The notes under the pieces: generated by a model | Databases searched by the model: none | Told to the model about the DNA's origin: nothing | What the model saw: only the letters and a program-made list of their open reading frames with translations | Part shown: positions 20,358-28,388 of the stretch, one piece after another | How the letters are laid out: every line of letters starts with the position of its first letter | How positions within the stretch are numbered: the stretch's first letter is position 1 | Position numbers and translations under genes: made by a program | Assembly: GCA_026692725.1 (NCBI GenBank) | Contig: JAPMUG010000003.1 | Span: forward strand, 62,001 to 126,000 | Length of the DNA: 64,000 nt | DNA from: Ecytonucleospora hepatopenaei | Lineage: Eukaryota > Microsporidia > Enterocytozoonidae | Direction of reading: 5' to 3'

Positions 20358-20722
20358 ATGAATATACGCATAATTTGCAACAAATGCAAAGAAATTATAA
20401 ACGAAGAAATATTTAAAATTGGATTTTTAGGTGATTGCGGTCATGTAATTTGTAATACTTGCTTGTATATTACAAATTATTGTGTTATTTGCAAAAAATA
20501 CAGCATGAAATTATAAAAAACATTTCTTTTACAAGTACATCACAAGTTTTTCAAATTTATACAATTCAAATAAACGCGTTGGTTACTGAAAATGAACATC
20601 TGAAAAGAAAAAATGATGATTTAAAAAAACTTTTAAGTTATGCAAAGGATGAATTAGAAAAGAAAACAAAAAAATACATACCATACTTTAAAAATAAAAC
20701 GAACTCGAAAAAACATAGCTAG
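20358..20722 (+). CDS. RING finger plus coiled-coil protein, split by a frame break (ZIP3/HEI10-like)
   Basis: The ATG at 20358 opens a 52-codon frame (to 20516) with a complete C3HC4 RING: C7, C10, C27, H29, C32, C35, C42, C45. The frame then ends, but the -1 frame continues openly to 20722 with a heptad-like coiled coil (INALVTENEHLKRKNDDLKKLL) and a basic tail. The switch falls at or near the A6 run at 20493-20498. Joined conceptually, RING then short linker then coiled coil then basic tail is the plan of the meiotic SUMO/ubiquitin ligases Zip3, HEI10 and RNF212. A missing A in the consensus is the simplest explanation; decay is possible. Confidence 0.55.
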
Positions 20723-20743
20723 TAATTAATTTATTTAATTTTA

Positions 20744-21046
20744 TTAGATATTTTTATTTTTAATGATTTTTATAATTTTGCTTTTAGCTCTTTTAAGAGT
20801 TCCTGACTTACACAGAAGCTTAGAATGTTTTTCTAAGCATTTTTCTATCATTTTTTGACAATTACGTGGACACCAAACAATAAAATGTTTTGATTTAACA
20901 TATTTTTCCTTTATTTCCAAATAAAACACATCGCTTAAACCCAACAAACCATAATTTTCTTTAATTTTTTCAACTATAAACTCATTTTTAGGAAAAACAT
21001 CATTTTTATTTACAAAAACCATATAAACATCTTTAAAAATGGCCAT
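20744..21046 (-). CDS. POP5: POP5-like RNase P/MRP protein subunit
   Basis: 100 residues. The order of features fits the Pop5/Rpp14 family: a short start (MAIFKDVYMVF, compare the family MVRFKxRYLL), a GLLGLSDVFYLEI core, HFIVWCPRNCQKMI as the strand-helix that follows, and KSGTLKRAKSKIIK corresponding to the GTIRxxQK end. Pop5 pairs with Rpp1 on the specificity and catalytic face of RNase P and MRP RNA. Similarity is modest. POP1 is found 7.4 kb away. It starts head to head with the HDAC gene, 64 bp apart. Confidence 0.55.
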   Translation of the reverse strand: MAIFKDVYMVFVNKNDVFPKNEFIVEKIKENYGLLGLSDVFYLEIKEKYVKSKHFIVWCPRNCQKMIEKCLEKHSKLLCKSGTLKRAKSKIIKIIKNKNI

Positions 21047-21098
21047 TACGCAAATTTTAAGCAGTCAAAATGATATTTTTTATTCCTGTTAAAATTAA

Positions 21099-21103
21099 CC
21101 CCC
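21099..21103 (+). promoter_or_regulatory. CCCCC start-proximal motif of the HDAC gene
   Basis: TTAACCCCCAAAAATTATG: the C run ends seven bases before the ATG at 21111. Confidence 0.55.
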
Positions 21104-21110
21104 AAAAATT

Positions 21111-22154
21111 ATGAAAAAAGTTGCGTATATTTATGACGAATCTATTGGGCTTCACAATTATGGATCTGGGCATCCTATGAATCCAATTAGAATTTCAATG
21201 ACACATTCTTTAGTAAAATCATTTAAATTAGACAAGGAAATGGATCTTTACATTCCACAACCAGCAAAACTCACTTACCACTCGAAAGAATATTTTAAAA
21301 CAGTTGGTTCCAAGGCAACAGAAGATTGTCCTTCATTTGAAGGTCTTTCTGAATATCTTCAAAGATACAGCAGTGCAAGCATTAATGGTGCAATGCTGAT
21401 CAATTCCGGATTACATGATCGCGTTATTAATTGGTCAGGGGGACTCCACCACGCGCATAAAAATGAGCCGAGTGGTTTTTGTTTTGCAAATGACATAGTA
21501 ATGGCAATTCAAGAACTTCTCTGTAAGCACGAAAGAGTGATGTACATTGATATTGATGTACATCATGGAGATGGTGTAGAAGAGGCATTCTACTATAACG
21601 ATCGTGTGCTTACACTTTCTTTGCATAAACATGGAGAAGGATTTTTCCCAAATACAGGGGATTTGATAACAAGCGGGAAAAGAGCAATAAATGTACCATT
21701 ACAAAATGGAATTACAGATGACTCGTATAAATATATTTATGAGCCAATTATTGAAAAATGCATAAGAAAATTCAAGCCGAATGCCATAGTATTTCAGTCA
21801 GGCGCAGATTCCCTTGCAGAAGACAAGCTTGGAGTATTTGCCTTGTCAATTCCAGGACATGCGCAGTGCATCAAATTTCTATTAAATTTTGATATACCTA
21901 TTTTATTGCTTGGAGGTGGTGGATATACCATTGAAAATGTAGCAAGGTGCTGGGCCTATGAAACAGCGGTTTTTTGTGAAAAAACTATTACAGATGACAT
22001 TATTTCAGAACAAGACACATTTTATGAACATTATGGTGCAGATTCTAAACTTGTTCCAGAACTACTATCAAAACATAGGATAAATTTTAATGGCAAAAAA
22101 TATTTAGACAGTGTAATGAGTTTCATTTTAGAAAAGATTGATAAATTTGAGTAA
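21111..22154 (+). CDS. HOS2: Class I histone deacetylase, HDAC3/Hos2-like
   Basis: 347 residues covering the deacetylase domain only. Zinc ligands of class I enzymes are present: D149 and H151 in DIDVHHGDG and D233 in GADSL. The catalytic pair H113/H114 (GLHHAHK) and Y272 (GGGGYT) are also there. The opening YIYDES.GLHNYGSGHPMNP and the closing AYETAVFCEK and YEHYGADSKLVPEL follow HDAC3/Hos2 closely. The enzyme removes acetyl groups from histone lysines, usually in a co-repressor or Set3-type complex. It lacks the acidic C-terminal tail found in Rpd3. The short length is typical of a reduced genome. Confidence 0.9.
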   Translation: MKKVAYIYDESIGLHNYGSGHPMNPIRISMTHSLVKSFKLDKEMDLYIPQPAKLTYHSKEYFKTVGSKATEDCPSFEGLSEYLQRYSSASINGAMLINSGLHDRVINWSGGLHHAHKNEPSGFCFANDIVMAIQELLCKHERVMYIDIDVHHGDGVEEAFYYNDRVLTLSLHKHGEGFFPNTGDLITSGKRAINVPLQNGITDDSYKYIYEPIIEKCIRKFKPNAIVFQSGADSLAEDKLGVFALSIPGHAQCIKFLLNFDIPILLLGGGGYTIENVARCWAYETAVFCEKTITDDIISEQDTFYEHYGADSKLVPELLSKHRINFNGKKYLDSVMSFILEKIDKFE

Positions 22155-22166
22155 ATTATTTTTTAA

Positions 22167-22169
22167 CCC
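22167..22169 (+). promoter_or_regulatory. CCC start-proximal motif of PUP1
   Basis: TTTTAACCCTCTTTATG: CCC five bases before the ATG at 22175, within the 20-bp gap after the HDAC stop. The PUP1 promoter must therefore overlap the end of the HDAC gene. Confidence 0.55.
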
Positions 22170-22174
22170 TCTTT

Positions 22175-22921
22175 ATGGACAAACAAACAATCTCTATGGA
22201 AAAATTTAAGGAAGATTTTTTAAAAAATAAAACAACCAAAACAGGAACAACAATTGTGGGTATAACCTATGAGTCAGGTGTAGTGCTTTGTGCAGATACC
22301 AGAAGCACAAATGGGCCAATTGTTGCAGACAAAAATTGCAGAAAAATTCATTTTATATCTGACAAAATTATGTGTTGCGGTGCAGGAACAGCTGCAGATA
22401 CAGACAGAGTTACTAATATGGCGAGCAAAGAATTGCAATTATTTAAACACAGATTTTTACAAGAGCCATACGTTACCCATGCAAGGAGAATAATTGAAGA
22501 TTATCTTTTTCAATATGGTGGAAATATAGGCGCTGCATTAATTTTAGGAGGAATTGATCCAAGTAAAGGACCATATTTGGTATCAATTTCACCTAATGGA
22601 TACTCTCAGAAGTATGAATATGCAACATTAGGTTCTGGTTCTTTTGCTGCTACTGGAGTCTTAGAAACAGGGTTTAAGAAAAACATGAACGTGGAAGAAG
22701 CAGTAGAATTGGGTAAAAATGCAATAAAAGCAGGTATTTTAAACGATTTGTATTCTGGATCAAATGTAGACATTTTTATAATAGATGAAAAATACAACAA
22801 ATGCTTAAGGAACTACGAAATTGTAGAAAAGAAGAAAAATGATGCAGAGATAGTTTACCCTCATGACAGCGTCATCATTAAAAAGGAAGAAATTTTTAAC
22901 TTTATTAAGGAAAATAAGTAA
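22175..22921 (+). CDS. PUP1: 20S proteasome subunit beta2 (trypsin-like)
   Basis: 248 residues. A 24-residue propeptide ends in TG, and processing would expose T25 of TTIVG as the catalytic threonine. D41 and K57 (in DKNCRK) correspond to the conserved Asp17 and Lys33 of the active site. The phrases DTRSTNGPIVADKNC and CGAGTAADTD are specific to beta2. The subunit supplies trypsin-like cleavage in the proteasome core. The C-terminal extension that wraps around beta3 is partly retained (residues about 205-248, PHDSVIIKKEEI). It lies in tandem 20 bp behind the HDAC gene. Confidence 0.93.
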   Translation: MDKQTISMEKFKEDFLKNKTTKTGTTIVGITYESGVVLCADTRSTNGPIVADKNCRKIHFISDKIMCCGAGTAADTDRVTNMASKELQLFKHRFLQEPYVTHARRIIEDYLFQYGGNIGAALILGGIDPSKGPYLVSISPNGYSQKYEYATLGSGSFAATGVLETGFKKNMNVEEAVELGKNAIKAGILNDLYSGSNVDIFIIDEKYNKCLRNYEIVEKKKNDAEIVYPHDSVIIKKEEIFNFIKENK

Positions 22922-22955
22922 AAGACTACTTAAAAAATCTTTTAGTAAATTTTTG

Positions 22956-22959
22956 CCCC
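22956..22959 (+). promoter_or_regulatory. CCCC start-proximal motif of the La gene
   Basis: TTTTGCCCCATTTAGAAATTTTATG: the C run ends 13 bases before the ATG at 22973. Confidence 0.5.
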
Positions 22960-22972
22960 ATTTAGAAATTTT

Positions 22973-23950
22973 ATGACAGACAGTAAAAAATTAGAACAGA
23001 GTAAATCAGATAAGATAAAGAGACAAATAGAATATTATTTCAGCCATGCTAATTTTTCAAAAGACAAGTTTCTTAATGAAACTGCAGCAGAACACAATGG
23101 TAAAGTAAAAATTGAAATTTTACTTACTTTTAATCGTTTAAAGACACTTGAAGCAACCAAGGAAGATGTTATAGAAGCACTTAAGGACTCTAACACAGTT
23201 AAAGTAGTTGATGATTCTTTAATGAAAGCAGACATGGAGGAATATAAAAAATATTTGGAAGACAAGGATTTAGACAGTAGGACAATTGCATTTACTAACT
23301 TTGATCCGGAAATGACACTTGATGAAATTGAAGCATATTTAGGTGAACATTGCACACCTTTGAGAATTTTAATGAGACGCAGAAAAAACAAAACTTTTAG
23401 TGGAACCTGTTTGATTGAATTTTCAACGGTAGAAGAGGCTAAAAAAGCAATGGAAACGAAATATGTGTTAACTCGTGAAAATGACGGTAAAAAAATAAAA
23501 ATTGAGCTGGGAACTGCTTATAAAAAAGACCACGTTAATGCAAACAAAGAATCAGCTTTAGATAAAGAAGTTGAAAAAATAAAAAACGATTTTATTCCTA
23601 AACTTTATCATCTTATTACTGATCTCAATTGCTCCACTACTGAAACAACGACTGATGGTGAAAAAGATACACTTACAATTCAAAGATTGAAAAAAGAAAT
23701 ACCAGCAGTTGCATTTGTTGATATAAAAAAGAAAGTGATTAGAATGAAATATGTTGAAGCATGGGAAGAAAAAGATTTTGAAGGTTACTCACTAAAGAAA
23801 TTGTCAAAAGAAGAGGCACGAAATTATGTGGATGATTTAAACATCAAAGTAAAGGACAAGAAAAATGTTGAAGCAAAGAAACTAAAAAAACTCAATAATT
23901 TAAAAAGAGAGGAAGAGAAAAAAGAAAATAAAGAGTCGGAAAATGCTTAA
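22973..23950 (+). CDS. LHP1: La RNA-binding protein
   Basis: 325 residues. The La motif is at about 12-85 (IKRQIEYYFSHANFSKDKFL). A first RRM at about 100-175 has an RNP1-like strand (KTFSGTCLIEFS). A C-terminal RRM-like domain is at about 200-275, followed by a Lys-rich tail suited to nuclear localisation. La binds the UUU-OH 3' end of RNA polymerase III transcripts and protects pre-tRNAs. Yeast Lhp1 lacks the second RRM, so if the C-terminal fold is an xRRM this copy is closer to metazoan La. The stop lies six bases from the convergent DeSI stop. Confidence 0.85.
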   Translation: MTDSKKLEQSKSDKIKRQIEYYFSHANFSKDKFLNETAAEHNGKVKIEILLTFNRLKTLEATKEDVIEALKDSNTVKVVDDSLMKADMEEYKKYLEDKDLDSRTIAFTNFDPEMTLDEIEAYLGEHCTPLRILMRRRKNKTFSGTCLIEFSTVEEAKKAMETKYVLTRENDGKKIKIELGTAYKKDHVNANKESALDKEVEKIKNDFIPKLYHLITDLNCSTTETTTDGEKDTLTIQRLKKEIPAVAFVDIKKKVIRMKYVEAWEEKDFEGYSLKKLSKEEARNYVDDLNIKVKDKKNVEAKKLKKLNNLKREEEKKENKESENA

Positions 23951-23956
23951 TTTTAT

Positions 23957-24475
23957 TTATTTGCGTGTTTCATTAATAAATTTATGGAATCCTTTCATAT
24001 TCTGTGTATATATCTGGCTTATTGCTGGGTTTGCTTTTACTTTTTCACTAAGTTCCAATATGTCTGATGGAATTCCTTTTTGTACAAGAAAATTTGACAA
24101 ATAATCAGTAAAATGATTGCAATTATGATCTAATAAGTGGTAGGTTTCAGGCGCCCACATTGTGTCTTTATGATCATCAATAAATTCTTGTAAAGTTTCT
24201 GGTGAACATTCTGTTTCTCCAATGAGTGTCCTTTCTACCAGAATTCCATACCTATCTACTGTACCAGGCACAGCCATTTCAATTCCATTTCCCATAAAAT
24301 ATTCTGTTTCATGAATTTCAATGGAAGTATGCCATATTCCATCGACCTTAAACCCTACCATTTTAGATAGTATTTCTTTGTTCATTTTATGTGAAACATC
24401 ATATTTGCGTAAATGCACAGTGTATTTCTTTTTTTCAGATAATTCACAAGATTTTTCTTTTTCTGTCACAACCAT
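23957..24475 (-). CDS. DeSI/PPPDE-family cysteine isopeptidase
   Basis: 172 residues with one PPPDE domain. The catalytic dyad is H49 in WHTSIEI and C119 in DHNCNHF. The surrounding phrases, YFMGNGIE (the family YxxG GI turn) and YHLLDHNCNHFTDYL, fit DeSI-1 and DeSI-2. These enzymes remove SUMO, and possibly ubiquitin, from substrates. The protein has no membrane segment and is close to the normal size for DeSI-1. The start is the first ATG. It is convergent with La, with only six bases between the two stop codons. Confidence 0.85.
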   Translation of the reverse strand: MVVTEKEKSCELSEKKKYTVHLRKYDVSHKMNKEILSKMVGFKVDGIWHTSIEIHETEYFMGNGIEMAVPGTVDRYGILVERTLIGETECSPETLQEFIDDHKDTMWAPETYHLLDHNCNHFTDYLSNFLVQKGIPSDILELSEKVKANPAISQIYTQNMKGFHKFINETRK

Positions 24476-24538
24476 TCAAAAATAGGACGAAATATTTTTA
24501 TGTTTTTAAATACACCAATAAAAAAGCAGTAATATATT

Positions 24539-24591
24539 ACACAAAAATAAAATCAAATAATTTTCTACACAAAAATAAAATCAAATAATTT
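24539..24591. repeat. 25-bp direct repeat, two copies
   Basis: Identical 25-bp copies at 24539-24563 and 24567-24591 (start ACACAAAAATAAAATC), separated by three bases. They lie between the DeSI start and the Lunapark stop. No function is evident. Confidence 0.8.
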
Positions 24592-24618
24592 ATTATACAT
24601 TATATCAATAATATTAAG

Positions 24619-25296
24619 TCAACTGAGAGATAATGAACTTTCATCTAATTCACTCAAATTGGTAATTGAATTTTCTATTTTATGTTCTATTGTCTTTTTT
24701 GGTTTATTTTCTCCTCTTATATTTTTATGTTTACAGTCATAACAATAAAAAAACTTTACATCTTTATTCAATGGATCTATCAAACCATTGTGCAATCCAC
24801 AGTTATTGCAAATTAACGCATACATTTTATTAGGATCATTAGCCAAAATAAAATTTGCTAGTTTTTCCCCGCGTGTTTGTTTTTTATTCAACACTGTGTT
24901 AAAAAAACTTTCTTTGTTTTCTTCAGTCTCGTACTTTTCTATAAGTCTTCTTGTTTTTGCAAAATTGACATCTTCTTTTGCATTTTTAACAAAATTTTTT
25001 TGTTCTTCTTTTAGTTTTTTCAATTTATATTCTTCCATACGAATGCAGCTTTTTTTGTACTTTATTCTAAACAGAATGACAAAAGAAATTATCAAAAATC
25101 CAACTAGAAAGGAAATAAAATAGTTTACCCCAAACGCAATCAAAATGGGAACTAAAACGGCGCCAATTCCAATAAATTTCATTGATATTCCATTTCTTCG
25201 TAATTGTATCAATTTTGCTTCCGTATTTAGTATTTGTTCCTCGTATTCAAACAATTTTTCATTTATTGTTTTTGGTCTAGAAAAAACATTTCCCAT
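24619..25296 (-). CDS. LNP1: Lunapark-type ER junction protein
   Basis: 225 residues. In order: a short coiled coil (11-34), two closely spaced membrane segments (about 40-58 and 60-78), a second charged coiled coil (about 83-125), and a zinc ribbon at about 158-192 with YALICNNCGLHNG and FYCYDCKHKN. This order and the YALICxxCxxHNG phrase define Lunapark. Lnp1 stabilises three-way junctions of the ER network. The GN start after the Met could be N-myristoylated, as proposed for mammalian Lunapark. ATG is directly preceded by CCC on this strand. It is head to head with RAD18, 59 bp apart. Confidence 0.85.
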   Translation of the reverse strand: MGNVFSRPKTINEKLFEYEEQILNTEAKLIQLRRNGISMKFIGIGAVLVPILIAFGVNYFISFLVGFLIISFVILFRIKYKKSCIRMEEYKLKKLKEEQKNFVKNAKEDVNFAKTRRLIEKYETEENKESFFNTVLNKKQTRGEKLANFILANDPNKMYALICNNCGLHNGLIDPLNKDVKFFYCYDCKHKNIRGENKPKKTIEHKIENSITNLSELDESSLSLS

Positions 25297-25355
25297 GGGC
25301 CATAAAAATTTCCTTTTTATTTACCAATTTTTAAAACAAAACAAAGCATTTAAAT

Positions 25356-26333
25356 ATGAACAGTTTAACTAAATCTTCTTCTTCCAAAACTATTTGTTCA
25401 CTAAATTTTCAATCTTGTGTTTTTTATGATGATGATTTTAATGTTAGAAAAGGTATAAAAGACAAATCTTCAAAATTGACTCAAAATAGCAAAGAATTGC
25501 TTATGTGTATTGATAAAGAGCATGATGTTACTAATAATTTTCGTAAAAGCAGTTTAGAATATGAAGAAATACTACATGATATGTTTATTTATAAAGAAAA
25601 AGATTTAAAACCTAATAAAAATTCAAGCATATCCACAAAAGAAAAGAAAAACAGTTTACCTCAAAATACAGAAATTTGTGAAAATATAAAGAAAAATGAA
25701 AATACCGAGAAAAGAGAGACATCTCAAAACAAAATAAGTTTAAATAATTTTTCATATTTTAATGATAAAAAATCAACAAAAATAAATATAAATATAGGGT
25801 TAAATAAAAAGGGAATTACAAATAATAAAAACAACGATAACAATTGCCCAATATGCCACGACAAAATGTTTAATGAAACTACAGTTAGCTGCTCATGTGT
25901 TTTTTGTTTTGATTGCATAAATAGACACTTAAAAGACAAAAGATTTTGTCCTTCATGTGGTAAAATTGGAATCAATTCTCTTGACATAAAACCATCTATA
26001 GTGCAAAAACACCAATTTAAACGTCTGTACAAATTTAATAAAAATAGCAAAAATATGAGTGAAATTGTAAAGTTTTTAAAATATTACGAGGTTAATTTTC
26101 GTGGAGACAAGAAAACATTATGGTGGAGGTATAAAGAACTCATATGTTTATTAGAATGCGCAAGCTATAAAGAACATATGATTACTAAATTTGAACTTGC
26201 TTCGGCAATCCAATTTAAGGAAGACTCAAAACAAAATTTTAGCGAAAATAAAACCAACGAAGACAAAATTTACGACAGGTCCATGGTCTCTAAAAAGCTT
26301 ATGGATTTAAAAAAGAAATTTATTAAAAAATAA
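25356..26333 (+). CDS. RAD18: RAD18-like E3 ubiquitin ligase (RING + SAP)
   Basis: 325 residues. The first 150 are polar and probably disordered. A C3HC4 RING occupies 164-201, with CPIC at 164-167 and CPSC at 198-201. A SAP-like DNA-binding segment follows at about 234-269 (FLKYYEVNFRGDKKTLWWRYKEL), matching the Rad18 pattern GDRxxLIRRHxEF. Rad18 with Rad6 mono-ubiquitinates PCNA to start damage bypass. Unlike yeast Rad18, the RING is not at the N-terminus and I see no UBZ zinc finger between RING and SAP. The order RING then SAP supports the call, but other RING-SAP proteins cannot be excluded. Confidence 0.65.
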   Translation: MNSLTKSSSSKTICSLNFQSCVFYDDDFNVRKGIKDKSSKLTQNSKELLMCIDKEHDVTNNFRKSSLEYEEILHDMFIYKEKDLKPNKNSSISTKEKKNSLPQNTEICENIKKNENTEKRETSQNKISLNNFSYFNDKKSTKININIGLNKKGITNNKNNDNNCPICHDKMFNETTVSCSCVFCFDCINRHLKDKRFCPSCGKIGINSLDIKPSIVQKHQFKRLYKFNKNSKNMSEIVKFLKYYEVNFRGDKKTLWWRYKELICLLECASYKEHMITKFELASAIQFKEDSKQNFSENKTNEDKIYDRSMVSKKLMDLKKKFIKK

Positions 26334-26356
26334 ACGTTCAAAATTATTTTTACATT

Positions 26357-28336
26357 TTATTCAATTTGTTCCAGATAGTTTTTAAACCTGTTTCTATCCT
26401 CCTTATTTTCATTTGTATAAAAAATGGTCAATGGATCAAAAGATATTTGAAATTTGTTACATAAACGTACCATTTCCCTCATAAACAAATTCTGTGTTTT
26501 CCATGTAAAAAATGGATTTTGATGGTTGATGCTGTGTCTAATGTTAATAGTTAGCTGGTAATAATTAGAATCAACAAGTTTTGTGCAAAGTGTTTGCACT
26601 GTTTTCATGCAAGAAGCGTTTTTTACAAAACTTTTCATGGATTTTCTAAATATATCAATTTGCTTGTTCGTTGTTTTGTTAGAAATGAGTGTTTGTAACG
26701 TAATAAGCTGGTAATTTGATCTTTTTACATTTAAAATAGTCTGTGTCGTTAAATATTCGTTATTTAAAATTACGTAATCGTTGTTCCATCTCTCAAAACG
26801 CGTGTAGCATAAATTAAGTTCTTGAACAATAAGTGTGTCATCATTAATTATTACTCTATCACCTATTTCAAAGGGTTTGTGATAGATCAAAAACAAAAAT
26901 GGTAAAATCCCATACCATAAACCTGGAACAATAAAAATAATCACAGGCAGTAAAATCGATTTTTTCTGTGATTCCCACGTAAAAACACCCAACACAAAAA
27001 AAGAAAACAAAACCACTTGCAATACAATAAAAACAAAATCTATAAGGCGCTTTATGTTTTTGTTTTCCTGTAAAAACTTAATAAATGCACTTCTTTCATT
27101 GTTAAGCTGTCTCATATTGTCATAAAAATCTTCATATCCTATTTCTCTTTCAAAATTTTGCGTTATTAACTTCATTCCTAACTTTGCATCTTCTTCGGTT
27201 AAGATGCATTTTAAACTTTCCTTTGTAATTTTTCCATTTAACTGGTGTTCATCTTCTTGTATTAACGATATAAAATCTGTAGGGTTAATTCTGACCCGAT
27301 ATATTTGACCTATTTTTTTACATCTTGTTTTGGGATATAAAGACTTTATTTTTTCAACTTCACCAATTGTAGTACAATCTATAATAATAGGTTCATCAAT
27401 ATTGTGTTCTAAATGATCCTTCAAAAACACGCTGTTTTTAAATCTATCTCCGGTATTTATGCTCGATTGAGGATCGGAATTTACACTGAAAAAATCATAA
27501 AGAAAATCTGTAGAAGAATCTTCGGTTTTTGTATTTTTTCTCCTACTGATTTTATTTGCCTTAGTTGCAGAATATGTTTCATTAATGGCAGCAGTAACTT
27601 CAATGTTTGTCGTTTCATCTTCATTTTGATCAACTGCAGTTTGATTAGACGCAATAGAAACATCAGAAGAATCCTCTTGATCCTTGTTTGCCTTACTCCT
27701 TGCTTCGGCCAATGCATTAATGTCATTTTGGTATTCTTCTTCTTTTTCATGGATTTTAAGTTTTATTAGTGCGAGAGCATCTTCTTTTTTATACAAACAT
27801 CTTGTATCATCATCGTCTGTCCAAAGACAAAATAATACTCTTGGATCATATCTAGAAGCATTATCTTTTATATAGTGAGTTATAAACATATCTGAATATT
27901 CCTTATATCCATATTTAGATTTTAAAATTAACCTTTCAAATTCAATGACGTTTTTATAATTTTTAAATTCATTTTTAGAAAAAAATGTCCGCTTAAATAT
28001 CATCGAAAGGCAATTACGTGTAAAATCTATTGCACCAAAAAATACCACTAAAAAGTCAAATTTTTTACTTTTATCAAGCGTAAAGGTTAAACATGTAGCA
28101 TAATAAAATTCAAACACAAATAGAACTTTGTCAAGTTTCATGAAAATTATTGTGTATTTTGCCAACGAATAATCAAATGCTTTGCGCAAAAGTAAAATAC
28201 TGCTAACTCCCAAGGAAGTAAAAAGTGCATAAAATACATATCTATATTCTGTAGGTGCAAATGTAAATCCAACGGCTATCTGTGATAAAGAAAACACAAC
28301 AAGGGCAATTACTTTTCTTAACAATTGTTTTTTCAT
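26357..28336 (-). CDS. MscS-family mechanosensitive channel, fungal Msy type
   Basis: 659 residues. Three hydrophobic segments lie near the N-terminus (about 8-25, 33-51 and 68-86), then a long soluble loop with an acidic patch. Then come a segment like the degenerate EF-hand and ER-containing linker of fungal Msy1/Msy2 (YEDFYDNMRQLNNERSAF), two more membrane segments (about 430-452 and 460-485), and the MscS beta domain from PFEIGDRVII at about 488 to NVKRSNYQ. The family forms stretch-gated ion channels; fungal members sit in the ER and control calcium in hypo-osmotic shock. No complete EF-hand calcium loop is visible. CCCC lies six bases before the ATG. Confidence 0.8.
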   Translation of the reverse strand: MKKQLLRKVIALVVFSLSQIAVGFTFAPTEYRYVFYALFTSLGVSSILLLRKAFDYSLAKYTIIFMKLDKVLFVFEFYYATCLTFTLDKSKKFDFLVVFFGAIDFTRNCLSMIFKRTFFSKNEFKNYKNVIEFERLILKSKYGYKEYSDMFITHYIKDNASRYDPRVLFCLWTDDDDTRCLYKKEDALALIKLKIHEKEEEYQNDINALAEARSKANKDQEDSSDVSIASNQTAVDQNEDETTNIEVTAAINETYSATKANKISRRKNTKTEDSSTDFLYDFFSVNSDPQSSINTGDRFKNSVFLKDHLEHNIDEPIIIDCTTIGEVEKIKSLYPKTRCKKIGQIYRVRINPTDFISLIQEDEHQLNGKITKESLKCILTEEDAKLGMKLITQNFEREIGYEDFYDNMRQLNNERSAFIKFLQENKNIKRLIDFVFIVLQVVLFSFFVLGVFTWESQKKSILLPVIIFIVPGLWYGILPFLFLIYHKPFEIGDRVIINDDTLIVQELNLCYTRFERWNNDYVILNNEYLTTQTILNVKRSNYQLITLQTLISNKTTNKQIDIFRKSMKSFVKNASCMKTVQTLCTKLVDSNYYQLTINIRHSINHQNPFFTWKTQNLFMREMVRLCNKFQISFDPLTIFYTNENKEDRNRFKNYLEQIE

Positions 28337-28342
28337 TATTAA

Positions 28343-28346
28343 GGGG
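28343..28346 (-). promoter_or_regulatory. CCCC start-proximal motif of the MscS gene
   Basis: On the minus strand the sequence is AAATCCCCTTAATAATG. It lies in the 52-bp spacer shared with the divergent POP1 gene. Confidence 0.55.
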
Positions 28347-28388
28347 ATTTTAAAATGTTTGTAATTTTAAATTTTTATCCGTAATTTT

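Noticed and set aside
20440..20510. An intron as explanation of the RING frame break
   Set aside because: A GTAATT...ACAG pair can be drawn, but it would remove four of the RING zinc ligands. The donor also differs from the GTAAGT-type of the few microsporidian introns.
20459..20722. Stand-alone 87-residue gene
   Set aside because: It begins with a non-ATG codon and overlaps the RING frame. It is better read as the coiled-coil continuation of the RING gene after a frame break.
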